Shown: positions 43,743 to 53,420, counted from the first letter of the stretch. The stretch is 64,000 bases of DNA from Aureibacter tunicatorum (GCF_036492635.1 NZ_AP025306.1:434001-498000), one strand, 5' to 3'. Notes: a model not told the origin generated them from the sequence alone. Program-made: numbers and translations.

Positions 43743-43773
43743 TTGTTATTTAATTTACTTGTTTATAATTTTG
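43743..43773 (+). promoter_or_regulatory. Promoter of the OmpA-family gene
   Basis: TTG at 43743-43745 and TAATTTTG at 43766-43773 with 20 bp between them match the Bacteroidota promoter. It predicts a leader of about 70 nt before the ATG at 43850. Confidence 0.75.
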
Positions 43774-43849
43774 GCTCAATCTATTTTATCTTATATTTTT
43801 TTAATATTTGTTATTTAACTATACGGAATATTATTATCCTTAATTAATT

Positions 43850-45109
43850 ATGAAAGGCAAATTTAGTTTGTTGTGTGTTTTGGCATTAGGGTTATGTTTA
43901 AATCTAAATGCGCAGAATCAAGATGATGTAAGCAAATTTACTGGTCAAGATCCAGTTGCTACAAAATACAGGTTTAAGAGTCAAACGATGAAGAGAATAG
44001 CTCTTGAAGGATCTGTTGGATTGATTAATGGAAACAGTCCATCTTCAGGGCTAAAACCATTAGTGGGAGAAATTGGCGTAAGATATAGTTTGTCAGATGC
44101 TTTTTCTATGAAACTTGCTTCAGAATTTGGCAAGTTTGATTATTCTGATGTTAAGTCTAACTTTTTTAATGTAACTGCTCAGGCATATGTGAATATTTTA
44201 CAATTGACAGGAGCTTCTACAAAAGCAAATAAATTCAATGTTTATTTTATTGGAGGTTTAGGCGTTTATCAAAATAGTTTCGAAGCTGACATTGAAGGCG
44301 TAGAATCAGAAAAAGTAAAAGACAAAGGAATCAATGCTTTAGCTGGGGTTCAATTTGCTTATAAAGTGTCTGACAATATAGCTTTGAATTTAACAGCTAA
44401 GCAAGTTTTCTTGGCAATGGGAGATTTGAGTCTAGATGGTACAATTACAAATGCTAGAGCACCTCAGAACAATTACCAAACTGTTTCATTAGGTGTTTCT
44501 TATTTCTTGGGTGGAAAGAAGTCAAAGAATGCTAAGCATGCTGATTGGGCAAGAAGAGAATTTATAAGCAAGGATATGCTTGTGCAGGCTCTTGAAGATT
44601 ACGATAAGCAGCAAAAAGCCGACGAGGCTAAAGCTATAGCAAAAGCTAAAGATGAGGTTGAGAAAAATACTGCATCCAAAGCTGATGTTCAACAAGCTGT
44701 TGCTACTGTTTCTAGACAGACTGACGAGAAAATTAAAAATGCAGGTGGAAGCGCTAAGCAATTGGAAGAGTTGATCAATAAGAAATACCTTATGGTCTAT
44801 TTCCCTGTTGGTAAGTCGGTTCCTGAAGATGATGCAGCTTTTGCTATCAACTTTGTTTACACTTATTTGAAAGAGCATCCTAATAAGAAAGTGAAAATTG
44901 TAGGTCATACAGATAATACTGGAAGTGTTGCAGTTAATCAAAAATTGTCTGAAAAGAGAGCTAATTATGTTCTTTCACAACTAGTGAACATGGGTATATC
45001 TAAAGATAGACTTTCAGTAGACTCTAAAGGTAAGTCTGAGTCAAGAGTTGAAAATAATACTAAAGCTAGTAAAGCAATTAACAGAAGAGTTGAGTTTGTT
45101 ATAGAGTAA
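43850..45109 (+). CDS. OmpA-family outer-membrane protein
   Basis: The 419-residue protein has a signal peptide (FSLLCVLALGLCLNLNAQ). An eight-stranded barrel occupies about 35-225 (ALEGSVGLINGNS to TVSLGVSYFLGG). An Ala/Lys-rich helical linker follows (DKQQKADEAKAIAKAKDEVEK). The OmpA domain at about 315-419 binds peptidoglycan: LMVYFPVGKSVPEDD, VKIVGHTDNTGSVAVNQKLS, RANYVLSQLV and the final NRRVEFVIE. It links the outer membrane to the cell wall. It has its own promoter and a bidirectional terminator. Confidence 0.94.
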   Translation: MKGKFSLLCVLALGLCLNLNAQNQDDVSKFTGQDPVATKYRFKSQTMKRIALEGSVGLINGNSPSSGLKPLVGEIGVRYSLSDAFSMKLASEFGKFDYSDVKSNFFNVTAQAYVNILQLTGASTKANKFNVYFIGGLGVYQNSFEADIEGVESEKVKDKGINALAGVQFAYKVSDNIALNLTAKQVFLAMGDLSLDGTITNARAPQNNYQTVSLGVSYFLGGKKSKNAKHADWARREFISKDMLVQALEDYDKQQKADEAKAIAKAKDEVEKNTASKADVQQAVATVSRQTDEKIKNAGGSAKQLEELINKKYLMVYFPVGKSVPEDDAAFAINFVYTYLKEHPNKKVKIVGHTDNTGSVAVNQKLSEKRANYVLSQLVNMGISKDRLSVDSKGKSESRVENNTKASKAINRRVEFVIE

Positions 45110-45131
45110 TACATCTAGATAATATCAAAAT

Positions 45132-45165
45132 AAAAAAAGCTATCTTAAAAGATAGCTTTTTTTAT
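45132..45165. terminator. Bidirectional terminator between OmpA gene and epimerase gene
   Basis: A7GCTATCTT (45132-45146) pairs perfectly with AAGATAGCT7 (45149-45163) with a 2-nt centre. The A-run and T-run let it end transcripts from both convergent genes. Confidence 0.85.
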
Positions 45166-45172
45166 TTTGATA

Positions 45173-46192
45173 TTATTTATAGTACTTTTTATACCATTTA
45201 ATGAATTTTTCAACACCTTCTTCAAGTGATGTATTTGGTTTGTACATCACTAATTTTTCAAGGTTGGATGTATCCGCCCACGTTCGTTTTACATCGCCAG
45301 GCTGCATAGGCAACATATCAAGTTTGGCTTTAATATTTAAGGATTTTTCAATGGTTTCGATGAATTCCATTAAATGAATTGGTTTGGAATTGCCAATATT
45401 GAATAATCTGTAGAAAGGTCTGTCGTCATCTTTTGATGGAGGATTTTTGATCACTTCGTTTATACCGTTTACAATATCATCAATATACGTGAAATCCCTT
45501 TCCATATCTCCATGATTAAATACCTTAATTGGTTTTCCTTGGCTAATGGCATTTGCAAATAGCATTGGAGCCATATCAGGTCTACCCCAAGGGCCGTATA
45601 CGGTAAAAAATCTTAATCCAGTAGTTGGCAAACTATATAAATGGCTGTAACTATGCGCCATTAATTCATTGCTTTTCTTTGTAGCTGCATATAAACTCAC
45701 TGGATGGTCTACTCTATCCTCTTCAGCAAATGGTATTTTATCGTTCATCCCATATATGGATGAACTTGAAGCGTATACAAAGTGCTTAATTTGATTATGC
45801 CTGCAACATTCCAGTAAGTTAATAAAACCCACAAGGTTGGAATCGACATACGCATGAGGGTTTTCAAGAGAGTACCTCACTCCTGCTTGAGCTGCCAAGT
45901 TTACAACTACATCAAATTTCTCTTTTTCAAATAGTTTTTCAATGGATTCTCTATCTGTAATGTCTATTTTAACAAAGGAAAAATTCGGAAATTTATCGCT
46001 TTGAATTAAATTGTTATTTGACTCAATAGCTATTCTATCAATTCCACACTCTTTAAGCCGATCATATTTCAATGATTGTTCGTAATAATCATTGATATTA
46101 TCAATACCTATGACATTTTCACCGATGGAAAGAAGCTTTCTAGCTAGGTGAAAACCTATGAAACCAGCTGCTCCTGTGATTAATATCTTCAT
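45173..46192 (-). CDS. UDP-glucuronate 4-epimerase-type NAD-dependent epimerase
   Basis: The 339-residue SDR has the extended-family nucleotide site TGAAGFIGFHLARKL, the catalytic Tyr168 and Lys172 in SLYAATKKSNE, and the sequence VRYSLENPHAYVDSNLVGF, together with RFFTVYGPWGRPDMA, all typical of UDP-glucuronate 4-epimerases (CapI/GAE type). It converts UDP-glucuronate to UDP-galacturonate for surface polysaccharides. The UDP-glucose dehydrogenase gene ends one base before its start, so the two steps are encoded in one operon in pathway order. Cytoplasmic. Confidence 0.93.
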   Translation of the reverse strand: MKILITGAAGFIGFHLARKLLSIGENVIGIDNINDYYEQSLKYDRLKECGIDRIAIESNNNLIQSDKFPNFSFVKIDITDRESIEKLFEKEKFDVVVNLAAQAGVRYSLENPHAYVDSNLVGFINLLECCRHNQIKHFVYASSSSIYGMNDKIPFAEEDRVDHPVSLYAATKKSNELMAHSYSHLYSLPTTGLRFFTVYGPWGRPDMAPMLFANAISQGKPIKVFNHGDMERDFTYIDDIVNGINEVIKNPPSKDDDRPFYRLFNIGNSKPIHLMEFIETIEKSLNIKAKLDMLPMQPGDVKRTWADTSNLEKLVMYKPNTSLEEGVEKFIKWYKKYYK

Positions 46193-46193
46193 A

Positions 46194-47627
46194 TTAGCCT
46201 TTTCCTATTGATTTGATTTCAAACCCAATTTTTGCAATCTTTTCTCTATCAAGAATATTTCTGCCATCAAAAATAAATGCAGGTTTGTACATGTTTGCAT
46301 ACACAGAATCCCAATTTATATTTTTGAATTCATCCCATTCTGTTAAAACGGCTATTGCATGCGAATTTTTTAGACATAGATCTGATTCTTTGTGTATATG
46401 CAATAATTCTTTCCAATCTTTTGGCAGCTTTTCTTTACAATAAGGTGATGAGGAAGAGTGCTCTTGAAGATATGAAATGTCCTTGTAAATTTGATCAGAA
46501 CTTACTTTAGGATCATAAACGTGTACTTCAGCCCTGTCCTGCAATAGTTCATAAGCAACGTATATTGCTGAAGACTCTCTGGTGTCATTAGTATCTTTCT
46601 TAAATGCCCAACCAAGAAAAGATATTTTTTTGCCGGAAACTGTATTGAAAAGAGTGTCGATTATTTGTTTAGCGAATCGGTGTTTTTGGTAGTCGTTCAT
46701 TTTCACAACCTGCTCCCAATATTCCGCAACTTCAGGTAATCCGAAATGTCTGCATAAGTAAACCAGATTCAAAATATCTTTTTGAAAGCATGAACCTCCG
46801 AAGCCAACCGATGATTTTAAAAATTTGGATCCTATTCTACTATCCATTCCAATCGCATGAGCAACCTCTTCAACATCAGCTCCTGTTCTTTCACATAAGG
46901 CTGAAATAGAATTGATGGATGATACACGTTGAGCCAGAAAAGCATTTGCTGTTAATTTTGAAAGCTCAGATGACCAAACGCTTGTTGTAATAAGTTTTTC
47001 TCTAGGAATCCAGTTGGCATAAACATCTACTAGCGCTTCTATAGCATTTTGGCCATTTTCATCGCTCTCCCCTCCTATCAACATGCGGTCAGCATAATGC
47101 AAATCCTCTATTGCAGTCCCTTCAGCTAAAAATTCTGGGTTTGAAAGAATAGCAAACTCGTGCTCAGAATCTTCTGCTTCCAATATTCTTTTGATGCTTT
47201 CTGCTGTTCTAACAGGTAAAGTTGATTTTTCTACAACAATTTTATCTTCATTAGCAGCTTGAGCGATTTGTCTAGCGCAAAGTTCTACAAATTTCAAATC
47301 AGCGGCCATTCCTTTGCCTGTTCCATAGGTTTTGGTAGGCGTGTTTACCGATATGAAAATCATCTGAGCATCTTTTATACCTTGCTCTATTTCGGTAGAG
47401 AAAAATAAGTTTCTACCCCTTGCTTCTGCGACTACTTGGTTTAATCCTGGTTCGTATATAGGTAAATTATCTAGATTCTCGTCATTCCAAGCATTGATTC
47501 GCTCTTCATTGATATCAACAACAGTGACCTTTATATGTGGACATTTTTGCGCGATAACAGACATTGTTGGCCCTCCCACATATCCAGCTCCTATGCAACA
47601 AATTGAATTTATTTTATTGGGTATCAT
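46194..47627 (-). CDS. UDP-glucose 6-dehydrogenase, long (eukaryote-like) type
   Basis: The 477-residue enzyme oxidises UDP-glucose to UDP-glucuronate with two NAD+. The N-terminal Rossmann motif is [17 protein letters not shown] and the catalytic cysteine is Cys280 in [12 protein letters not shown]. The substrate-site [14 protein letters not shown], and [16 protein letters not shown] in the third domain, are also present. The opening [20 protein letters not shown], the internal [12 protein letters not shown] and the overall length match animal and plant enzymes more closely than the shorter E. coli Ugd type. It precedes the epimerase gene by one base and follows a methyltransferase gene. Product goes to the epimerase. 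Confidence 0.94.
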   Translation of the reverse strand: MIPNKINSICCIGAGYVGGPTMSVIAQKCPHIKVTVVDINEERINAWNDENLDNLPIYEPGLNQVVAEARGRNLFFSTEIEQGIKDAQMIFISVNTPTKTYGTGKGMAADLKFVELCARQIAQAANEDKIVVEKSTLPVRTAESIKRILEAEDSEHEFAILSNPEFLAEGTAIEDLHYADRMLIGGESDENGQNAIEALVDVYANWIPREKLITTSVWSSELSKLTANAFLAQRVSSINSISALCERTGADVEEVAHAIGMDSRIGSKFLKSSVGFGGSCFQKDILNLVYLCRHFGLPEVAEYWEQVVKMNDYQKHRFAKQIIDTLFNTVSGKKISFLGWAFKKDTNDTRESSAIYVAYELLQDRAEVHVYDPKVSSDQIYKDISYLQEHSSSSPYCKEKLPKDWKELLHIHKESDLCLKNSHAIAVLTEWDEFKNINWDSVYANMYKPAFIFDGRNILDREKIAKIGFEIKSIGKG

Positions 47628-47673
47628 TTTTCAATAATTCATAACGACAAAGATGTCGTTGTCAGTTAAAATA

Positions 47674-48444
47674 TTAAGCTTGCTTTTGGCATAAATAAAC
47701 GATTTCCCCAGAAGGAAGGGCAAATCTACTTACTTTTTCTTTTGGCAAACTTTTCACAAAATCATCTTCTATCACATTAAATCCAGCTTTTTCTAGTCTT
47801 TTGCCATAATCTCGTCCATATAAGCGAACATGATCGGACTGCCAATAAGCTTCTTCTCTTGCTTTAGGATCAGTAATGGTTGGATCTTCAAAAGTATCTT
47901 CTCTATTTATGTCTTGTGGTGATTGTATTATGGCCCATCCGCCAGGCTTTAGCACTCTGTGAATTTCTTTCATGCAGTGTATGTCATCATCCACATGTTC
48001 CATTACATGATTGCAAAAGACTACATCAAATGAGTTTTCATCAAACGGAATATCATGAACGTCCATTTTCACTTTAGCTAGTGGAGATTCTAAATCACCA
48101 GTGATGTACTCTAGATTTTCAAGACTTTCAAATCTTTTAATAAAACAAAGTTCTGGAGCTATATGAAGGACTTTGTTCTTATGTGTGAAAAAGTTGGTTT
48201 TTTCTTTTAGATATAGCCACATCAATCTATGTCTTTCCAGTGCCAAGCAATTAGGACATAGCGCATTCTCTCTAGGGGGTTTTCTGCCATAAGGCAAGAA
48301 TTTTTTGTAATGTTTCTCACATACGGGGCATTCTACATTGTTTCCAAGGTAGCCTAAGGACATTATTTTGGCGCCATGATGGGCAAATAGCTGAAGGTAC
48401 TTTCTAGGTATATGCTTTATGACGAAACTAACAATATGCTTCAT
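47674..48444 (-). CDS. SAM-dependent methyltransferase with N-terminal zinc-ribbon-like motif
   Basis: The 256-residue protein has CPVCEKHYKKFLPYG and then ENALCPNCLALERHRLMWLYL, which form a Cys4 zinc-ribbon-like unit at about residues 39-76. A class I methyltransferase fold follows: VLHIAPELCF (motif I variant), EYITGDLES, FDVVFCNHVMEHVDDD and VLKPGGWAIIQ. It lies 46 bp before the UGDH gene in the same direction, so it may methylate a sugar or lipid of the same glycan. The substrate is not determined. The start at 48444 faces a divergent gene 23 bp away. Confidence 0.88.
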   Translation of the reverse strand: MKHIVSFVIKHIPRKYLQLFAHHGAKIMSLGYLGNNVECPVCEKHYKKFLPYGRKPPRENALCPNCLALERHRLMWLYLKEKTNFFTHKNKVLHIAPELCFIKRFESLENLEYITGDLESPLAKVKMDVHDIPFDENSFDVVFCNHVMEHVDDDIHCMKEIHRVLKPGGWAIIQSPQDINREDTFEDPTITDPKAREEAYWQSDHVRLYGRDYGKRLEKAGFNVIEDDFVKSLPKEKVSRFALPSGEIVYLCQKQA

Positions 48445-48467
48445 TCAACAGTTTTATTCTAAAAAAA

Positions 48468-48944
48468 ATGAATATGTGTAATATTACAAATATATATAAT
48501 GTATATAGATATTGCTTCGATTTTGAAGAAAATGCACGTTGCGCGAAGTATATTTTTGTTTTTATCGCTTTATTTCTTTTTTCTGGAAATGAACTTAAAG
48601 CACAATGGTTTTTCAAAAAGAATAAAGAGAACACGGATAATTTTATCGTAAACAAATTTGATAAAAAACAATCGAAGCCAAAGAAGGTATGGACGATATA
48701 CACTAAAGATACCAAAGGGCTGTTGATGTGGAACAAGTGTTTCAATGATGCTTCCGCTGACCTAGGAGTCTCATATGTGGTTATTCCCAAAGAGTCTAGA
48801 TCTATGCCTGAGATGAATAGGTTTTTTCATAATCTTGGAGTCAGGACAGGAATGATGTTTAGAGCTTGGCCTTGGTGGGGACTGAGAGTTAAGCGAAGGG
48901 TAAAGCAATGCAAATACTTGACCGCAGACCGGACCGACTTTTAA
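48468..48944 (+). CDS. Hypothetical exported or membrane-anchored protein (158 aa)
   Basis: I recognise no family. The protein starts with 28 poorly conserved-looking residues; the ATG at 48474 is another possible start. A hydrophobic stretch follows, KYIFVFIALFLFSGNELKAQ, that looks like a signal peptide with cleavage at KAQ-W. The rest is basic with KVWTIYTKDTKGLLMWNKC and a Trp/Arg-rich segment MFRAWPWWGLRVKRRVK. No good start lies directly before the signal, so the real start may be non-standard. It is divergent from the methyltransferase gene and lies before a lipoprotein gene. Expression is uncertain. Confidence 0.5.
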   Translation: MNMCNITNIYNVYRYCFDFEENARCAKYIFVFIALFLFSGNELKAQWFFKKNKENTDNFIVNKFDKKQSKPKKVWTIYTKDTKGLLMWNKCFNDASADLGVSYVVIPKESRSMPEMNRFFHNLGVRTGMMFRAWPWWGLRVKRRVKQCKYLTADRTDF

Positions 48945-49055
48945 TGATTTCATAAAGCTGTATTGATTTCTATTATTTGTCTTTTTTAAACATTCTTGAT
49001 CCAAAAGCACGAACTACTTTCAAGTTATAATGTTAAGCATAAAAAGAATATTGCT

Positions 49056-50024
49056 ATGAAAAGAAAATTATGGAGCGTGCTAGCATTGATGTTGCTCGTT
49101 TTATGGGGATGCAAGGATGATGATTCTCAACCCGATGCTTTAAGCGGTGAAATTATCACTTTCAATGACGTCAATTATCAATCTTTCCAAGTGTTTTACA
49201 GGTTAGTTGGTTCTGCGAATTGGGCGCTTCAAGTAACAACAGACAAAGAAAAATTCGATGATCCCGATTATACTCAGACCTATGGTTTGGAAAGTTCGTC
49301 CAATAGTTATGTTGTTGATAGCTTAAAACCAAATACAGATTATTATACCAGACTCAGAGGTGTCGGAAATGGCTCTTTCACAGGCCAGACCTATATATCC
49401 GAAGTGAAAGAAGTAATGACTTTAGGTTTATCATTTAATCAAGAAAACTTTCAAAGATATTCTTTGGTTTATGATGGCGACCTTCTTTATAGTTTTGATG
49501 GTGAGGAATATTGGAATTATTTTGATTATGATCCAGACTCTCTTTATATACCGTTTGGCAGGGATTTTTTATTGAAAGCGAAAGATGGTGAGGATTTTTC
49601 TGAAGTTGTGGAAGTCGATGATTTTAGTCAGTTGACAGGATTGTCAGATCAAGAGCAGTATAGGCTTGATACGGATGATCTGCTTCAAGCAACGGTTTCT
49701 TTTTCTCAAAATTTGATTTCTTTTAATGTAATTGACAATCAGGGAACTAATATTGAAATGAGTTATAATAATCCAAGTGTTATTAGTATGGATGATTTTA
49801 ATACTGAAGAACACTGGGTTAAAAAAATCATTTTGAATGGAAGTTTTATCACTTTAGATAATAAACGTTTTCAATTGAAGGATATGCCGGATGGAGGTGT
49901 TTATTTGGTCAATTATGGAAATAAAATGAGTTTGCAAGGTAACTTGTTATATGAAGAAGAAGGTAATGCTGAAAACACAGTGAATTTTGATCGATTGATC
50001 TTTACCGTTGAGAAAGTGAAATAA
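49056..50024 (+). CDS. Lipoprotein with fibronectin type III-like start
   Basis: From the ATG at 49056 the protein has 322 residues; an upstream in-frame ATG at 48996 adds 20 that precede the signal. The signal ends LMLLVLWGCKDDD with the acidic run after Cys that often directs lipoproteins to the cell surface in this phylum. Residues about 30-120 read as a fibronectin III domain (VFYRLVGSANWALQVTTDK, VDSLKPNTDYYTRLRGVGNG). The C-terminal 200 residues are beta-rich and acidic without a recognised domain. Function unknown. A strong terminator follows. Confidence 0.78.
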   Translation: MKRKLWSVLALMLLVLWGCKDDDSQPDALSGEIITFNDVNYQSFQVFYRLVGSANWALQVTTDKEKFDDPDYTQTYGLESSSNSYVVDSLKPNTDYYTRLRGVGNGSFTGQTYISEVKEVMTLGLSFNQENFQRYSLVYDGDLLYSFDGEEYWNYFDYDPDSLYIPFGRDFLLKAKDGEDFSEVVEVDDFSQLTGLSDQEQYRLDTDDLLQATVSFSQNLISFNVIDNQGTNIEMSYNNPSVISMDDFNTEEHWVKKIILNGSFITLDNKRFQLKDMPDGGVYLVNYGNKMSLQGNLLYEEEGNAENTVNFDRLIFTVEKVK

Positions 50025-50047
50025 GCTATTTGAGCTTAATACAATTT

Positions 50048-50084
50048 AAAAAAGGTTGCTTATTACTTGAAGCAACCTTTTTTG
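50048..50084. terminator. Bidirectional terminator
   Basis: AAAAAAGGTTGCTT pairs with AAGCAACCTTTTTT around an 8-nt loop, between the lipoprotein gene and the convergent YbjQ-family gene. Confidence 0.85.
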
Positions 50085-50088
50085 ATTA

Positions 50089-50412
50089 TTAGTCTTCTAG
50101 TACTATTGCTGTACCGCTAGCGGTTACCATCAGCATTCCTCCATTGGCTCCGACTGTTTCATAATCCAGGTCAACAGCGATTACAGCGTTTGCTCCAACT
50201 TTTCTAGCTTGTTCTTCCATTTCTTTGAGAGAAGTTTCTTTTGCCTCTCTCAAAACGCTCTCATAACTGCCTGATCTACCTCCTACTACATCTCTGATAC
50301 TTGCGAAAAGGTCTCTGAAAATGTTAGCGCCTATGATTGTCTCGCCGCTGACTATGCCTTTATATTCTGTTATTTTTTTCCCTTCTATAGTATTAGTGGT
50401 TGTTATTAGCAT
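50089..50412 (-). CDS. YbjQ-family protein
   Basis: The 107-residue protein matches the YbjQ (UPF0145, putative heavy-metal-binding) family along its length: [31 protein letters not shown] at the start, then [26 protein letters not shown] and [16 protein letters not shown]. The fold is a pentameric beta/alpha barrel-like ring in solved members. Its role is not known. It is transcribed towards the lipoprotein terminator and stands alone. Confidence 0.92.
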   Translation of the reverse strand: MLITTTNTIEGKKITEYKGIVSGETIIGANIFRDLFASIRDVVGGRSGSYESVLREAKETSLKEMEEQARKVGANAVIAVDLDYETVGANGGMLMVTASGTAIVLED

Positions 50413-50536
50413 AATTATATGATATTTTAGTTTATATTGAATAACAGACGAGTCTTGGAGACTTTAGGTTACTCATTTTATTTTGAGCATGCTTAATAGT
50501 TGAAAAAGGAGCTTCTTCAAATTAATATAATTGATT

Positions 50537-51118
50537 ATGAGTAAATCGGCATTAATACTAATAGATATGCAAAAGGGCTTTTCAAATGAAGCTCATTGGG
50601 GAGGGAATAGAAATAATCCTCAGGCTGAAAAAAATGCTTTTAGTTTGCTAGAGCAAGCCAGAGATTCCGCTATAGATATCTTTCATGTGCAACATTGTTC
50701 TTTGGAGGAAAATTCTCCCTTAAGAATTGGCGTTGAAGGCAATGAGTTTCTTGAGAATTTTTTGCCGAATGATGGTGAGTGTTTAATTCAAAAAAATGTA
50801 AATAGCGCTTTTATAGGGACTGATTTGAAGGCTGCATTGGATGATCAAGGCATTAAGACATTATTTATCGCAGGGTTAACCACGAACCATTGCGTTTCCA
50901 CGACAACAAGAATGGCTGGCAATTATGGTTTTGAAGTTTTTGTCGCTCATGATGCCTGCGCTACTTTTGATAGAAAAGGGATAAATGGAGAACATTTTGA
51001 CAGCGAGACGATTCATGCAACAGCCTTAAGTTCTTTGAATGATGAATTTGCAACGGTTGTTTCAACCGAAGATTTATTGGAAATAATGAAAAGTTATGCC
51101 AATGAGAGTGTCCTTTGA
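50537..51118 (+). CDS. Isochorismatase-like cysteine hydrolase
   Basis: From the ATG at 50537 the protein has 193 residues; the open frame also has a TTG at 50531. The catalytic triad of the family is visible: Asp in LILIDMQKGF, Lys in LIQKNVNSAFIGT and Cys in GLTTNHCVSTTTRMAG. Members hydrolyse amides or vinyl ethers, such as nicotinamide, pyrazinamide or isochorismate. The substrate is not fixed by sequence. The following HAD gene overlaps its 3' end, so the two are probably translated together. Confidence 0.9.
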   Translation: MSKSALILIDMQKGFSNEAHWGGNRNNPQAEKNAFSLLEQARDSAIDIFHVQHCSLEENSPLRIGVEGNEFLENFLPNDGECLIQKNVNSAFIGTDLKAALDDQGIKTLFIAGLTTNHCVSTTTRMAGNYGFEVFVAHDACATFDRKGINGEHFDSETIHATALSSLNDEFATVVSTEDLLEIMKSYANESVL

Positions 51119-51551
51119 TTTAGATGGCACACTGATTCCATTGAGTTTTGTATTTCCAACCTACTCAAGATCTATTCTTCATAAAGTATTAGGTATTGAA
51201 CCGATGCGAGCAGGTTTTATGGATGTTTATTATTTTCTTAAAGCCAATAATTGTCAAGTTGGCATTTATACTACTTCGTATAGGTCTCAAATGAAAATTT
51301 ATTGCTGGATGTTAGCTTACGGCTTAAAGCCTGATTTTATTATTAATGAGAAATTGAATAGAAAAACGCTTTACGAAAAAGGACTTGGCATATCAAAGTA
51401 CCCTCCGGCCTTTGAAATTGATGTGCATATTGATGACCAAAAAGGCGTCATGATGGAAAGCGATAAATATGACTTTAAAATTCTTTTGCTGGATGAGAAA
51501 GAGTCAAAATGGAAGCAAGTAGTAATTGATTACTTCTCTCGTTTCTTTTAA
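51102..51551 (+). CDS. HAD-family hydrolase
   Basis: The protein is 149 residues from the ATG at 51102; an ATG at 51096 adds two. Motif I is RVSFDLDGTLIP. GIYTTSYRS is motif II. DVHIDDQKGVMME is motif IV. It overlaps the isochorismatase-like gene by 17 bp. The segment ILHKVLGIEPMRAGFMD is an insertion after motif I. Cytoplasmic phosphatase or related activity is expected but the substrate is unknown. Confidence 0.85.
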   Translation: MRVSFDLDGTLIPLSFVFPTYSRSILHKVLGIEPMRAGFMDVYYFLKANNCQVGIYTTSYRSQMKIYCWMLAYGLKPDFIINEKLNRKTLYEKGLGISKYPPAFEIDVHIDDQKGVMMESDKYDFKILLLDEKESKWKQVVIDYFSRFF

Positions 51552-51648
51552 GAATTGTTTTGCGAAGTAGTTTTTTAACAATTCTGTTTAGTTGCGTATA
51601 TTGCCTTAATTATTTTATCAATTCGTTCTGAAACACTCACTCTATTCA

Positions 51649-52671
51649 ATGAGCAATAAAGAATTATCAATTTCCGAGACACCATTTCTTGCTGATATCA
51701 AAAGCATACTTCAACAAGCCCGCACACGTGCTTACACAGCTGTAAATCAAGCAATGGTTCAGGCTTATTGGTTGGTTGGCAAGAGGATTGTTGAACATGA
51801 GCAGAAGGGACAAGCAAAAGCTAAATATGGTGAAGCCTTGCTTAAGACTTTGTCTAAGGAGCTTACCTCTGAATTTGGCAAGGGCTTTTCAGCAGCGAAT
51901 TTGAGAAATTTCAGGCAGTTTTACCTTACGTATTCGGATAATGAGAATTGTTACGCGCTGCGTAGCAATTTGACTTGGACCCATCACAGACTGATTATGA
52001 GGGTTGAAAGCCCTGAAGCAAGGGATTTTTATTTGAAGGAATGCGCTGACCAAAGTTGGAGCACAAGAGCTCTTGAACGTAATATCAATACTTTTTATTA
52101 TCAACGTACATTGTCGACCAAGCAAGAAAGCAATGCAACGAAGGATGTTCAGACGATTGATGATTTTATCAAAGATCCTTATGTTTTCGAATTTTTGAAT
52201 ATTGAGCGGTCGGCTAATTTGAATGAATCGGATTTGGAAACAGGCTTGATTTCTCACCTAGAAACATTTTTGCTGGAGTTAGGCAAGGGATTTTCTTTTG
52301 TAGGAAGGCAGTATCGCATATCATCAGAGGACGAGCATTATTTCATTGATTTGGTTTTTTACAATTATATATTGAAGTGCTTTGTATTGTTTGATTTGAA
52401 GTTGGGCAAGCTTACTCATCAAGACATTGGTCAAATGGACATGTATAGAAGAATGTTTGATGATCTTAAAAAGCCGCAAGGAGACAATCCAACTATCGGA
52501 ATCATATTATGCACGAGCAAAAGCGACACAGTAGTCAAATACTCTGTGATGAGGGATAATGAACAGTTGTTCGCTTCCAAGTACAAGCCTTATTTGCCTT
52601 CCGAAAGAGAGCTTATAGAAGAAATTGAGCGCGATAAACGATTGCTTCGCGATGAGAGCGAAAATGCTTGA
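51649..52671 (+). CDS. DUF1016 / YhcG-type PDDEXK nuclease protein
   Basis: The 340-residue protein has the DUF1016 N-terminal domain (RTRAYTAVNQAMVQAYWLVGKRIVEHEQ and GKGFSAANLRNFRQFYLTY) and the C-terminal PDDEXK nuclease domain at about 185-330. There the metal-site residues are D and DxK in YFIDLVFYNYILKCFVLFDLK. YhcG-like proteins are encoded with restriction-modification and defence loci and as solitary genes. No methylase or restriction gene is next to this copy, so it is an orphan. Bases near its start are unremarkable. Confidence 0.92.
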   Translation: MSNKELSISETPFLADIKSILQQARTRAYTAVNQAMVQAYWLVGKRIVEHEQKGQAKAKYGEALLKTLSKELTSEFGKGFSAANLRNFRQFYLTYSDNENCYALRSNLTWTHHRLIMRVESPEARDFYLKECADQSWSTRALERNINTFYYQRTLSTKQESNATKDVQTIDDFIKDPYVFEFLNIERSANLNESDLETGLISHLETFLLELGKGFSFVGRQYRISSEDEHYFIDLVFYNYILKCFVLFDLKLGKLTHQDIGQMDMYRRMFDDLKKPQGDNPTIGIILCTSKSDTVVKYSVMRDNEQLFASKYKPYLPSERELIEEIERDKRLLRDESENA

Positions 52672-52712
52672 TAAGAGCATTATTCGCTAACTTATTGTAT
52701 CGCTTGCATTTG

Positions 52713-53420
52713 TTATGATTGCAAAAAGTCGTTCACAAAACTTTCTCTATAAGCCCTTCCAATGGGTACAATTGTCTCGTCATCGAAAAAAATCTGATTG
52801 CCGGAAACTTTTGATATAGCAGTTACATTGACGATATATGATCGATGAACTTGAGCAAATTGCTTTTTAGGGAGTTTTTGCAACCAATATTTTAGAGATT
52901 GCGAAGTAAGATGTTTGGCATCTTTTAGATGAATTTCAGTATAATCCAATTCTGATTTGATAAAGAGAATGCTTTCAGGTTTGATATTTAGATGTTCATG
53001 GCCTGATTTGACAAATATTGTATCAGGGGTTTCATGAATTATGTTCGCAGGTGATGAGTCGTTTTTACTTCGAACAGCGTCAAGTTTTGAAATTGCTTGT
53101 AAGAAACGTTCAAAAGAAAAAGGCTTCAGCAAGTAATCCGTCACATTAAGCTCGTATCCTTTAAGCGCGTATTCCGGATAAGCTGTTGTTAGAATCACGG
53201 CGGGAGGATGTGGCAAAAAGCTTAGAAAGTCGATACCAGATATTTTTGGAAGGTGGATGTCAAGAAAAATTACGTCAACTTTATGATGCTTTAAATATTC
53301 CATAGCATGGATTGCATCTGAAAAGGTTTCTTTGAGTTCCAAATAATTGATATCGCCGATGTATTTTTTTAGAATTCTTTGAGCTGGTGGTTGATCTTCA
53401 ATAATGACGCATGTTATCAT
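52713..53420 (-). CDS. LytTR-family response regulator
   Basis: The 235-residue protein has a receiver domain (CVIIEDQPPAQRIL at the start, phospho-acceptor in VIFLDIHLPKISG, TTAYPEYAL and DYLLKPFSFERF) and a LytTR domain at about 135-232 (IFVKSGHEHLNIKPESILF, FAQVHRSYIVNVTAIS). Its start overlaps the 3' end of the kinase gene by 4 bp (ATGA type). The pair is divergent from the large outer-membrane receptor gene, which is a likely target. Confidence 0.94.
   Translation of the reverse strand: MITCVIIEDQPPAQRILKKYIGDINYLELKETFSDAIHAMEYLKHHKVDVIFLDIHLPKISGIDFLSFLPHPPAVILTTAYPEYALKGYELNVTDYLLKPFSFERFLQAISKLDAVRSKNDSSPANIIHETPDTIFVKSGHEHLNIKPESILFIKSELDYTEIHLKDAKHLTSQSLKYWLQKLPKKQFAQVHRSYIVNVTAISKVSGNQIFFDDETIVPIGRAYRESFVNDFLQS

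Noticed and set aside
48428-48790. Minus-strand frame of 120 codons overlapping the methyltransferase start
   Set aside because: It is mostly antisense to the 158-residue frame and rich in Phe, Leu and Ser as expected of a shadow frame.
51649-52671. A restriction or defence island around the DUF1016 nuclease
   Set aside because: Neighbours are an isochorismatase-like hydrolase, a HAD protein and a LytTR system. No methylase, restriction subunit or other defence gene is next to it, so only an orphan gene is reported.
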